Below, piece by piece: positions 7,558-14,860 of a stretch of DNA of 64,000 nt. Position 1 is the first letter of the stretch. Each line of letters begins with the position of its first letter. The stretch lies in IMG/VR virus record IMGVR_UViG_3300044712_001937, positions 300,703 through 364,702 of that record; one strand, written 5' to 3'. The notes under the pieces are model-generated. The model had not been told where the DNA came from and ran no database searches. It saw only the letters and a list, made by a program, of their open reading frames with translations. The position numbers were made by a program, and so were the translations under genes. The DNA is from a virus.

Positions 7558-10287
7558 TTATTCGATAATAAGTGATGATATTCCGTTCTCATCCAATTCA
7601 ACGTTTATAAGGTAATCAGGATTTACTTCGTGAACTTGTTCAACAATTAAAACCTTTTTCATTCCATTTTTTATTAGTTGTAAAATTTCAATAAATTCAT
7701 CAACACTACCCGCTAAATCTAATTTCCCCATTACTTCATCTAATAGAAAAATAGTAGGTTTTGCTTTGACATTAATTTGGTTTAATGCAAATTTTAATAC
7801 TACACTTGAAAATGTTCTTTCTTTTCCACTGGCACTAATACAATCGATTATTGATTTAGGTCTACTATAATACATTAGTTTAGGTCTAAACGTATCTGGG
7901 TCAAGCCAAACTTTAAATTGTGCAACTGATAATATATTTTCCAATGTTGCGTTTATTTTAGGTAATATATAATTCCCTAACATCTGTCTTGGAATGCCAT
8001 CTCTATGAACACATTTTTTATATAAATTCATTACAGTATCCTGATACTCTTGTTCTTTAAAATCAATAATTAATCGTTCATTATATTTGATTGTTTGTTG
8101 TTTATTACCAACATTTGTTTTATTAATAAAAACATTTTCCTTTTCTTCAGATTCTTCTGATTCAAGAACTAATATTTTATCTTTAGCTGCCTTTATCCCT
8201 TTTTCAATATTTTTATTTTCTTCAATTTGTTTTAAACTATTATCATAATTGTCGATTTTTTTCTGAAGAATATCAATTTTAAGCTCTTCATTTTGAATTT
8301 TTGTTGGAATCTGGTCTAATTCATTTTGTAGTTCCTTACGTTTTTCAACATCATTTTTATCATTAGTTAACTCACCTATTTCAATTAATACAGTTTCCAT
8401 TTCAAGAGCTGCTGTTTGAATGTTTTCATTAACTATTGCAATATCTTTTTGTTTAAGAACTATTGATGCTTTATGTGTTAAATCAATTTCGATTTCTTTA
8501 TCTTTTATTATTTTAGCAATTTTAAACATTTCAGTTTCTTTTAACTTTATAACATCATCAATATTATGTTGATGTTCTTCAGTTAAGGGTTGTCCACAAG
8601 TAGGACAAATTTTACTTTCTTTTAATTCACCTATTTCTTTTTTAAACTTAGTACCATCTTGCTTTAATCTGAATATTTCGCCATTAATTATTTCAATTTT
8701 ATGTTCAATATCACGAATTTCCTGTTCAATAGCTTTAATTTTAAGTTTTTCTTGATATTCATTATTTCTATGAATATCTTTCTTTTGAATTAATTCATTT
8801 AATCTTTTATCATCATAAAAAGATTTTAATGGTTCAATACTTTCATTTAAAATCGATTTTCGTGCATTTAATTCAATAATTTTATTTCTATGAACACTTA
8901 TATCATAATTTACATTATCAACCTTTAAATCGTAAATTTCAGGGTCAATTTTAAATAATTTCTTAGTTAAAGTTTCAACATAAGTTCTTCCAGTTAAAAT
9001 TCTATTTTGAATATCTGGCAATTTAACATTTTCAATTTGATTGATATTTTCTTCTAATATCTTTATATCTTGTTGTAAATTTTCAATTTCATTTGTTTTA
9101 GCTTCAACATTACAAGCAACTCTTATTTTTTCATTATTTCGTCTATTAATAATTTTCCAACCATCCATTTTTTTATCAAAAATATCTAAACCTGAATCAA
9201 ATAATATTGAATCAATAAATGTTGACATATCATTCGATAATATTTTATTTAATGAATCTGAAGTAGTCATTACAATACGCATGAAATTATCATATGTACC
9301 AATAATTGAAGTTAACTTCTTTTGAGTTTTAATTCTTTTATCCTCATCCAATTTTTCTAATGATGTATTATCATTCATTTCTTCATCCGGATTAGAAAGA
9401 ATATAATAATTTAATGTTGTAGATGCACCATCAACATCACCATTTTTATCCTTAGAAATTTCAGTTTTCTTTTTAATACCATAATATTCACCATTTGATT
9501 CAATAACAAGATATGTATCACAAGAAAGTGCACCATTTCTATTATTTACGAATCTTGAGTCACCATATTTTTGCCTAAAATCAGTTTCAGGAGCTTTATT
9601 ATAAAGCAAATATGATAAAAGTTTCATTATAGTAGTTTTTCCTGCGGTGTTAATTCCTGTGATTTGAAATAACCCATCCATATCACGCCAATCAATATCT
9701 AATTGTTCATATGACATAAAATTATTACCACCAAATTTAATTACACTCCATTCACCGCCTATTTCATCACTTAAATCAATTTCATTAAGTACTTCTTCAT
9801 CTAATGCAATAACATCTTCAATTAATTTCTTGTCAGTACCAATTTTTTCTAAAAATTCTCTAAAAATTTCATGTTGGATAGATTTATCACTTACATTCTC
9901 CAGAGTTATATTTTTATTAACTTCAATTTTTTCACTTTCAATAAATTCATTCTTATGTAAGATAATAACATTTTTATATTTACTTTTTAAATATTGACTT
10001 AATTTTCTTTCATTTTCATTATTTCTTGTTTGTGGAAGTGTACACCAAATAAATCTAACATGCATTTCTTTAGTAGCATCATCAATATCAAAATCTAAAT
10101 CATCAAAATCAATATACGGTGTTATTTTAACATTATGATATGAATGATAATTTTCAACAGATATTTCTTCACATGACATTGAATCTAAATTCCATAATAA
10201 ATATCCATGAAATTGACCATCACCCTCAGTAATATCTTGTGACACTAAACTACTTGAGTAACCACCAAAAATTTTTTTATTCTCCAT
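7558..10287 (-). CDS. 46: Mre11 C-terminal part fused to Rad50/SbcC-like ATPase (T4 gp46 type)
   Basis: 909 aa. Residues ~180-909 form a Rad50/SbcC ATPase that works with Mre11 in DNA-end processing and recombination: Walker A GINTAGKTT at ~211-219, coiled coils, zinc hook CPTC at ~558, ABC signature ASGKERTFSS at ~815 and Walker B TIFLLDEVMGKLD at ~845. Residues ~5-175 do not belong to Rad50. They match the capping region of Mre11/SbcD (KKIFGGYSSSLVSQDITEGD, FHGYLLWNLD, then a conserved ISVENYHSYHNV-type strand). The missing Mre11 catalytic half is the gene at 11246-11860, separated by a homing endonuclease. The gene therefore looks like the 3' part of an interrupted Mre11-Rad50 fusion. The ATG overlaps the endonuclease end by 11 nt. 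Confidence 0.85.
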   Translation of the reverse strand: MENKKIFGGYSSSLVSQDITEGDGQFHGYLLWNLDSMSCEEISVENYHSYHNVKITPYIDFDDLDFDIDDATKEMHVRFIWCTLPQTRNNENERKLSQYLKSKYKNVIILHKNEFIESEKIEVNKNITLENVSDKSIQHEIFREFLEKIGTDKKLIEDVIALDEEVLNEIDLSDEIGGEWSVIKFGGNNFMSYEQLDIDWRDMDGLFQITGINTAGKTTIMKLLSYLLYNKAPETDFRQKYGDSRFVNNRNGALSCDTYLVIESNGEYYGIKKKTEISKDKNGDVDGASTTLNYYILSNPDEEMNDNTSLEKLDEDKRIKTQKKLTSIIGTYDNFMRIVMTTSDSLNKILSNDMSTFIDSILFDSGLDIFDKKMDGWKIINRRNNEKIRVACNVEAKTNEIENLQQDIKILEENINQIENVKLPDIQNRILTGRTYVETLTKKLFKIDPEIYDLKVDNVNYDISVHRNKIIELNARKSILNESIEPLKSFYDDKRLNELIQKKDIHRNNEYQEKLKIKAIEQEIRDIEHKIEIINGEIFRLKQDGTKFKKEIGELKESKICPTCGQPLTEEHQHNIDDVIKLKETEMFKIAKIIKDKEIEIDLTHKASIVLKQKDIAIVNENIQTAALEMETVLIEIGELTNDKNDVEKRKELQNELDQIPTKIQNEELKIDILQKKIDNYDNSLKQIEENKNIEKGIKAAKDKILVLESEESEEKENVFINKTNVGNKQQTIKYNERLIIDFKEQEYQDTVMNLYKKCVHRDGIPRQMLGNYILPKINATLENILSVAQFKVWLDPDTFRPKLMYYSRPKSIIDCISASGKERTFSSVVLKFALNQINVKAKPTIFLLDEVMGKLDLAGSVDEFIEILQLIKNGMKKVLIVEQVHEVNPDYLINVELDENGISSLIIE

Positions 10288-11194
10288 CTTTTAAATTTAT
10301 ATCTTTAATTAATTTATCTTTAAAATCATTTAAATAAATTTCATTTTCCCAATATCTAAACAATTTAAAATTATTTTCATTAGCTAATTCATTTTTATAT
10401 AAATCATTTAAAATGGCAATTTTTTGCATTTTATTTGGGTTAGGAAATATCTTTGGATTTCCATGCCAATAATCACCATCAATCTCAATTAAAATATTTT
10501 TTTGAGTAATAAAAAAATCATATGTTTTATATTTATGATTTTTTTTATCATAAAATATTTTAAATTGTTTCATAAAATTAATATTGTTTTCAATTAAAAT
10601 ATTTTCAACAAATTTTTCAGGTTTTGTGTTTTTATTGAAACACATATCCTGTCCCATTTCCCATGAATATTTTCCATATTTTTTTAAACACGTTTTTTTC
10701 CTTTTTTCTTTAGAATCATCATCAGTTCCGAACCAATATCCAAGTTCTTTATATTTTTTAATCGTACCATTTTTTATTTTATTTCTATATTCCTCAGATT
10801 CCCACAATTTTTTTGCTACTATAGAATGTTTTAATTTAGTTTCATTACTATGTTTCAATATTCTATTATCAGGATTATATATTCCCAATTTATTCCCTAT
10901 TTCATATATATTCCTACATTGTTTTGAACAAAATTGTTTATTTTTTCTCAATTTTAATCTTTTAAAATTAATACCACAATTTAAACAATTAATATTTTCC
11001 CATTTTTCATTTTTTATCCCAGAATTACCAATATGTTGACAATTTTCAGAACAATAAACTTTATTTGGTGTAGATTTTCCACATGTTAAACATTTTCTTT
11101 GTTTATTTTTAAAATCAACTGATTGACATTGTTTTGAACAAAATGTTTTATTTTTTGTTTCTTTACCACAAATTATACAATTATGTGCTTCCAT
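10277..11194 (-). CDS. Homing endonuclease: zinc-finger array plus Vsr-like nuclease domain
   Basis: 305 aa. The N-terminal ~100 residues contain three or four CxxC zinc-ribbon units (CIICGKETKNKTFCSKQC, CLTCGKSTPNKVYCSENC, CLNCGINF...FCSKQC). The C-terminal ~120 residues resemble the Vsr-like/EDxHD homing nuclease fold: EKFVENILIENNINFMKQF, YKTYDFFI, ILIEIDGDYWHGNP and a final LFRYWENEI. Such freestanding nucleases spread by cutting the allele that lacks them. It sits exactly between the two parts of Mre11, has its own late-type promoter motif, and its end overlaps the downstream start by 11 nt. Confidence 0.8.
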   Translation of the reverse strand: MEAHNCIICGKETKNKTFCSKQCQSVDFKNKQRKCLTCGKSTPNKVYCSENCQHIGNSGIKNEKWENINCLNCGINFKRLKLRKNKQFCSKQCRNIYEIGNKLGIYNPDNRILKHSNETKLKHSIVAKKLWESEEYRNKIKNGTIKKYKELGYWFGTDDDSKEKRKKTCLKKYGKYSWEMGQDMCFNKNTKPEKFVENILIENNINFMKQFKIFYDKKNHKYKTYDFFITQKNILIEIDGDYWHGNPKIFPNPNKMQKIAILNDLYKNELANENNFKLFRYWENEIYLNDFKDKLIKDINLKDGE

Positions 11195-11216
11195 AAAATT
11201 TTACTATATTAGTAAA

Positions 11217-11225
11217 TATAAATAC
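11217..11225 (-). promoter_or_regulatory. Candidate late promoter of the inserted endonuclease, GTATTTATA
   Basis: Exact sense-strand GTATTTATA, 22 nt before the ATG at 11194 and 20 nt after the Mre11 stop. It gives the endonuclease its own timing apart from the host-type promoter of Mre11. Confidence 0.5.
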
Positions 11226-11245
11226 TCATTAATATAATAAAATTT

Positions 11246-11860
11246 TCAAGACCTATAGAATAATTGTTTTTTATGAATGTGTCCAAAAAAAGACAAATCT
11301 CCTTTAAAATCAGATAATTTATAATATGATTTACTTTTCATTTCAAAACCTGTAGTACTTACACAACCATCAATTGAGTCATGAAATAAATCAATATATG
11401 TTTTAGAATTATCTTTATTTTTTAATATTTCTTTACCTTCTTTACTCAACCAAGGATTATTCTTTTTATCACCGTGATGCCAAACACACCAAACTATATT
11501 ATCATCATTATAAAATCCAGTTTTATCATAATATTTAATATTTGGATTATTAAGTGTTTTAACAATAGCTTTAATGCTATCAATACGTTTTATATTTTTA
11601 ACTCGGCAATCGTGATTTCCACGTATTATTATAACAGGAGCTATAGATGCTAAATTAGATAATAATTCACTTACTAAAATTAATTGTTCACCTTGTAAAT
11701 CAAGGTAATCGTGCACTAAATCACCAACAATTGCAATTCTATCTGGTTTATTTTTATCTAATGATTCAATTAAATTCTTAAATACATACTCATATTCATT
11801 ATTTCTTGTAGGAGTTTTACGCACGTGAATGTCTGCGAGATGTGCTATTTTATTTATCAT
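11246..11860 (-). CDS. 47: Mre11/SbcD nuclease, N-terminal catalytic half (T4 gp47 type), truncated by insertion
   Basis: About 204 aa from the ATG at 11860 (MINKIAHLADIHVRK). A TTG-started extension to 11908 would translate the promoter and is rejected. It is a calcineurin-like phosphoesterase with the full metal site: LADIHV, IVGDLVHD, IIRGNHDCR, WCVWHHGD and FFGHIHKKQ. Mre11 normally continues from GHIHKKQ into a capping domain; here it ends after LFYRS and a stop. The expected continuation (IFGGYSSSLVSQ, HGYLLWNLD) begins the Rad50 gene beyond the endonuclease. The split may be functional as two associating chains, as shown for the split nrdA of Aeromonas phage Aeh1. No group I intron core fits the 51-nt spacer. 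Confidence 0.85.
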   Translation of the reverse strand: MINKIAHLADIHVRKTPTRNNEYEYVFKNLIESLDKNKPDRIAIVGDLVHDYLDLQGEQLILVSELLSNLASIAPVIIIRGNHDCRVKNIKRIDSIKAIVKTLNNPNIKYYDKTGFYNDDNIVWCVWHHGDKKNNPWLSKEGKEILKNKDNSKTYIDLFHDSIDGCVSTTGFEMKSKSYYKLSDFKGDLSFFGHIHKKQLFYRS

Positions 11861-11877
11861 CGTTATATAAATTTTCA

Positions 11878-11908
11878 CAAATATATCTAAATATTGTATA
11901 TAATGCAA
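11878..11908 (-). promoter_or_regulatory. Host-type (Bacteroidota) promoter of Mre11/Rad50
   Basis: Sense strand TTG (11906-11908), 20 nt, TATATTTG (11878-11885), which matches the Bacteroidota vegetative consensus TTG...TAnnTTTG. The ATG follows 17 nt later. Confidence 0.75.
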
Positions 11909-11976
11909 GGATTTTTATAATTAGCCATTTTATCTAATATATTATTAATCTAATGCCAATATGTCAGTTATAACAA

Positions 11977-11994
11977 TTTGGTATGATATTAGAT
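11977..11994 (+). promoter_or_regulatory. Possible stress-type promoter of hsp20 (weak)
   Basis: TTTGGTATGATATTAGAT upstream of hsp20 partly resembles a sigma-54 -24/-12 element (TTGG-TATG ... TTAGA). A loose alternative is TTG at 11979 with TATTTAAA 20 nt on. Neither is convincing; the 40 nt between here and the ATG are only A/T-rich. Confidence 0.2.
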
Positions 11995-12033
11995 AAATAT
12001 TATTTAAAATAATTTTATAAAAAATATAAACAT

Positions 12034-12438
12034 ATGGAAACAACTAAAAATTCATTATTTAATGCTTTATTAGACGATTTATTATCGATACATTACATTA
12101 TTGATAATACTACAACAAATGATAATGTAAAAGCACCAGTTCATGATGTTATTGAAAATAAAGATGAATATATCATTGAAATGTTATTAGCGGGAGTTAA
12201 AAAAGATGATGTATCAATTGATACTGAAAAAAATAAATTAATCATTAAAGCTGAACGTAAAGAAAAAAGTGATGTTAAATATAATAGAAACCAATCATAT
12301 AAAGGAAAGTATGAAAGAATATTCACTTTACCAGATAATGTAGATATTGAAAATATTAATGCTAATATGGAAGATGGAATACTAATCGTTAAAATTCCAA
12401 AAATTGAAATTAATAAGAAAAAAATTGAGATTAAGTAA
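12034..12438 (+). CDS. Hsp20/alpha-crystallin small heat-shock protein
   Basis: 134 aa, one of only three plus-strand genes. The alpha-crystallin domain covers about residues 33-130: DVIENKDEYIIEMLLAGVKK at its start and the NINANMEDGILIVKIPK signature near the end, with the C-terminal IEIK tail. Hsp20 holds unfolded proteins in an ATP-independent way. Phage Hsp20 genes are well known in T4-like cyanophages, where they probably help folding of virion or replication proteins. It is transcribed divergently from Mre11 and convergently with the sigma factor, and a shared hairpin terminator separates the latter. Confidence 0.93.
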   Translation: METTKNSLFNALLDDLLSIHYIIDNTTTNDNVKAPVHDVIENKDEYIIEMLLAGVKKDDVSIDTEKNKLIIKAERKEKSDVKYNRNQSYKGKYERIFTLPDNVDIENINANMEDGILIVKIPKIEINKKKIEIK

Positions 12439-12460
12439 TGTTAATAGTCTCAAAATGATG

Positions 12461-12487
12461 GGGTGACAATATTAGTCACCCATTTTT
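12461..12487. terminator. Bidirectional hairpin terminator between hsp20 and sigma gene
   Basis: GGGTGAC pairs with GTCACCC around a 7-nt loop, followed on the plus strand by ATTTTTTATT. The plus-strand T-run overlaps the stop codon of the sigma gene (12487-12489). It separates two convergent genes. Confidence 0.75.
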
Positions 12488-13101
12488 TATTCGTTAAATT
12501 GAAATTCCGGAAAATCTTTTTTTAATTTAGTTTTAATATAATTAACTCGATTACTCACTGTACTACTTGATATATTAAATTCTCTACCAATTTCATTATA
12601 ATCATAGCCATAATTATATTTCATATTAAGAAAAGTAAAATCTTGTGGATTTAATTGAGTAGATATAAAATTAACGGAATTACAATTATCAAAAGCTGTT
12701 GAGCTTGAAGTTGTGAAACAATTATTACTCTGCATTAATGTACCAACTGAATTATTTATAATGAAATTTTCAGAATCTATGGAGCTGGTATAACTTATGG
12801 ATGTTGTATTTGAAGTTAAAGAAATTGTATTACATCGCCATTTATCTATCATATAATGATTAGCAATACTATAAACCCAAGGTTTGAATTTTTTTGTGAT
12901 ATCAAACGAATTTAAGTTCAAAAATATCTTAATCATTATTTCTGACACATCATCATCAACATCACAATTATTTGGATATTTACCTTTTATAAAATGTCTG
13001 ACTATTCTACTATATTTTTCATATAAAAGTTTTTGTGCTGCCTGATTTCCAGACAGTACGTTTTGAATCGTTACTAAATCTTCCTCTATAATTGTTGTCA
13101 T
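12487..13101 (-). CDS. Sigma-70-family RNA polymerase sigma factor (candidate late sigma, gp55 analogue)
   Basis: 204 aa with an ECF-like layout. Region 2 covers about residues 18-90 (AAQKLLYEKYSRIVRHFI, DDDVSEIMIKIFLNL, FKPWVYSIANHYMIDKWR). A Ser/Thr/Asn-rich linker (about 91-145) follows. Region 4, a helix-turn-helix, lies at about 150-200 (FTFLNMKYNYGYDYNEIGREF, SSSTVSNRVNYIKTKLKK). It should direct host RNA polymerase to phage promoters. The repeated GTATTTATA motif in front of structural genes is the natural candidate target (inference). Its ATG is 83 nt inside the primase gene, in another frame, and no later in-frame ATG precedes region 2. Confidence 0.85.
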   Translation of the reverse strand: MTTIIEEDLVTIQNVLSGNQAAQKLLYEKYSRIVRHFIKGKYPNNCDVDDDVSEIMIKIFLNLNSFDITKKFKPWVYSIANHYMIDKWRCNTISLTSNTTSISYTSSIDSENFIINNSVGTLMQSNNCFTTSSSTAFDNCNSVNFISTQLNPQDFTFLNMKYNYGYDYNEIGREFNISSSTVSNRVNYIKTKLKKDFPEFQFNE

Positions 13102-14092
13102 AAGGATTTACCAATTTTTTTATAAAATAATCTTCTGTTATTAAATCCCTTGCACTATATAATGATTTAATTACTTCATCATCGCCATAATTTCTTCGTA
13201 ATTCATCTAAATCATCATTTGTAGGTAATTTAACAATCTTAACCCGTTCTTCACATCCTATATAAATATCATGTAATATAAAATATAAATCGATACAATT
13301 TTTATATGCATCAGGGTCTAATAATACAATAACATTAGGTTTTAATTCTTTCAGTTTTTTAAATAATGCAGTTCCTATTGTTTTTCCTAACATTGGAATT
13401 GCATTTACAGGTAATGATAACATTTCAAAACCACCTTCAACTAAATAAACTGTTGAATCCCAATTAATAAATCCCTCATTAAAAATGATTGAATCTTTAT
13501 CAGATGGTGGATTATCATATTTTTTCTTTTTTACAGTAGGGTCATAAGTTCTTGCAACAAAATAATTTACTTCACCTTTTATATCATAAGAAGGAATTAT
13601 TATTCTCTTTGCATATTTTCCAGTTATACAAAAACCAAGCCGATATTTTAATATAAGCTCTTTAGATATTTTTCTATCAAGAATTAAATAATTATATGCT
13701 TCAATATGTTCTAAATTAGAAATATCCATTTGAGAAAATGGTATCATTTCAATAGGTAATTGAATTGGAATATATTCTTTTTCAAAATCATCAAAATCAT
13801 ATAATGGTAAAGACCCAACATATGATTTATAAATTTCATAATCTGCAAATGTACCGAATTGTCTAATTAATCTACCTAAACTTCCTGAAAATTTTGGTTC
13901 ATCACATTTCCAACATCTAAAATTTCTTTTATATGTGTTTATTTCAAGATTAAATTTACCATCAGGCTCAGATAATCCTTCCATTTCTTGACAAAGTGGA
14001 CAATTTACTTGCAATTGTTCACTTTGCATGTAACCATTCACATCGCCAAAAATACTTTGAATTATAGAATGAAATTCTTGACCTCTTATCAT
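13019..14092 (-). CDS. DNA primase with CHC2-type zinc finger and Toprim domain (T4 gp61-like role)
   Basis: 357 aa. An N-terminal zinc-binding domain has CPLC at ~31-34 and CWKC at ~60-63. A Toprim domain follows, with VYLVEGGFEMLSL (catalytic Glu) near 213-225 and VIVLLDPDAYKN (metal Asp pair) near 252-262. A helical/basic C-terminus (RGRFSNDSKRTVWKSGSTKTF) ends it. It makes RNA primers for lagging-strand synthesis. A host-type promoter lies just upstream. Its 3' end overlaps the sigma gene by 83 nt, so the early transcript should carry both. Confidence 0.85.
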   Translation of the reverse strand: MIRGQEFHSIIQSIFGDVNGYMQSEQLQVNCPLCQEMEGLSEPDGKFNLEINTYKRNFRCWKCDEPKFSGSLGRLIRQFGTFADYEIYKSYVGSLPLYDFDDFEKEYIPIQLPIEMIPFSQMDISNLEHIEAYNYLILDRKISKELILKYRLGFCITGKYAKRIIIPSYDIKGEVNYFVARTYDPTVKKKKYDNPPSDKDSIIFNEGFINWDSTVYLVEGGFEMLSLPVNAIPMLGKTIGTALFKKLKELKPNVIVLLDPDAYKNCIDLYFILHDIYIGCEERVKIVKLPTNDDLDELRRNYGDDEVIKSLYSARDLITEDYFIKKLVNPYDNNYRGRFSNDSKRTVWKSGSTKTFI

Positions 14093-14097
14093 GGTTA

Positions 14098-14128
14098 CAA
14101 ATATAAAAAAACTTTGAATTAATTACAA
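14098..14128 (-). promoter_or_regulatory. Host-type (Bacteroidota) promoter of primase/sigma unit
   Basis: Sense strand TTG (14126-14128), 20 nt, TATATTTG (14098-14105). The ATG at 14092 begins 5 nt after the -7 box, so the leader is very short or the transcript is effectively leaderless. Confidence 0.72.
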
Positions 14129-14146
14129 TAAAATTAAATTATTGAA

Positions 14147-14758
14147 TTAAAGTTTTTTTTCATATTCTAAAAAAGGAAAAAACATTATTAATCTATTAAT
14201 AAAAGCAAGTGGATATATTACTAAATCTGATTTTCCAGTTTGAGGATTCATCATTGCAACATAATTAGCTTGAAGTTCAGAAAATAACCTAATAACGGTT
14301 TCTTTAATTGCATCATTAGATTGAATATTAATTACATCATTAGAAAAATGATTATTATCAATTTGATAATTACCACCTTTAATATTTTGAATTTCACTAA
14401 AAATTTTTCTATAATCTTCAACAGCTTGGTCTCTTTCTTGTTGTAATGTTTCATTTAATGATGTTAATAATGCAACTTGTTCACTAAGCCATTCACTACC
14501 TTTACTTTCATTAGAATTATCAATATCCATCTCAAGTAAATCATCACTTTTACTTTTTACAGTTTCTCCAGTATGATTAAGTGGTATATCTTGTAGTAAC
14601 TCTTCTACTCTTTTTTTTGCTTTTAAATTTCTTTCTTCATCAGGAGATAGTGGTTTAACAACTTCTTTATTAGATTTAACTTTAATATTTGCAGGAACTG
14701 TTTTAGTCTTATTTTTACCTTTAGCTATATTTAGCAATTTTTTACTTTTACCTTCCAT
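14147..14758 (-). CDS. Hypothetical coiled-coil protein (203 aa)
   Basis: The basic N-terminus (KSKKLLNIAKGKNKTK) is followed by a disordered acidic region, a coiled coil around residues 88-125 (SEQVALLTSLNETLQQERDQ), and a C-terminal helical domain (AIKETVIRLFSELQANYVAM, LAFINRLIMFFPFLEY). No family is recognised. It has its own late-type motif 36 nt before the ATG. Possibly a late accessory or virion protein. Confidence 0.55.
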   Translation of the reverse strand: MEGKSKKLLNIAKGKNKTKTVPANIKVKSNKEVVKPLSPDEERNLKAKKRVEELLQDIPLNHTGETVKSKSDDLLEMDIDNSNESKGSEWLSEQVALLTSLNETLQQERDQAVEDYRKIFSEIQNIKGGNYQIDNNHFSNDVINIQSNDAIKETVIRLFSELQANYVAMMNPQTGKSDLVIYPLAFINRLIMFFPFLEYEKKL

Positions 14759-14794
14759 AATATATAATTATTTATAAAAATTTATAATTTTTTA

Positions 14795-14803
14795 CATAAA
14801 TAC
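14795..14803 (-). promoter_or_regulatory. Candidate late promoter, GTATTTATG
   Basis: The sense strand reads GTATTTATG (8 of 9), 36 nt before the ATG at 14758 and 14 nt after the terminator at 14818-14841. Confidence 0.5.
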
Positions 14804-14817
14804 TATGGAAAATAAAA

Positions 14818-14841
14818 AAAGCTAACATTTCTGTTAGCTTT
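14818..14841 (-). terminator. Hairpin terminator, 9-bp stem
   Basis: AAAGCTAAC pairs with GTTAGCTTT around a 6-nt loop and continues into a T-rich tract on the minus strand, 19 nt after the stop of the metallophosphoesterase. Confidence 0.8.
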
Positions 14842-14860
14842 CTATAAAAATATATTAATA

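Noticed and set aside
10240-11260. Group I intron splitting Mre11
   Set aside because: Only 51 nt lie between the first half's stop and the endonuclease start, and the other end overlaps the downstream gene, so there is no space for a conserved intron core; a plain insertion fits better.
11861-11908. Mre11 start at TTG 11908
   Set aside because: The extension would translate a perfect host-type promoter; the ATG at 11860 gives the expected SbcD/Mre11 N-terminus.
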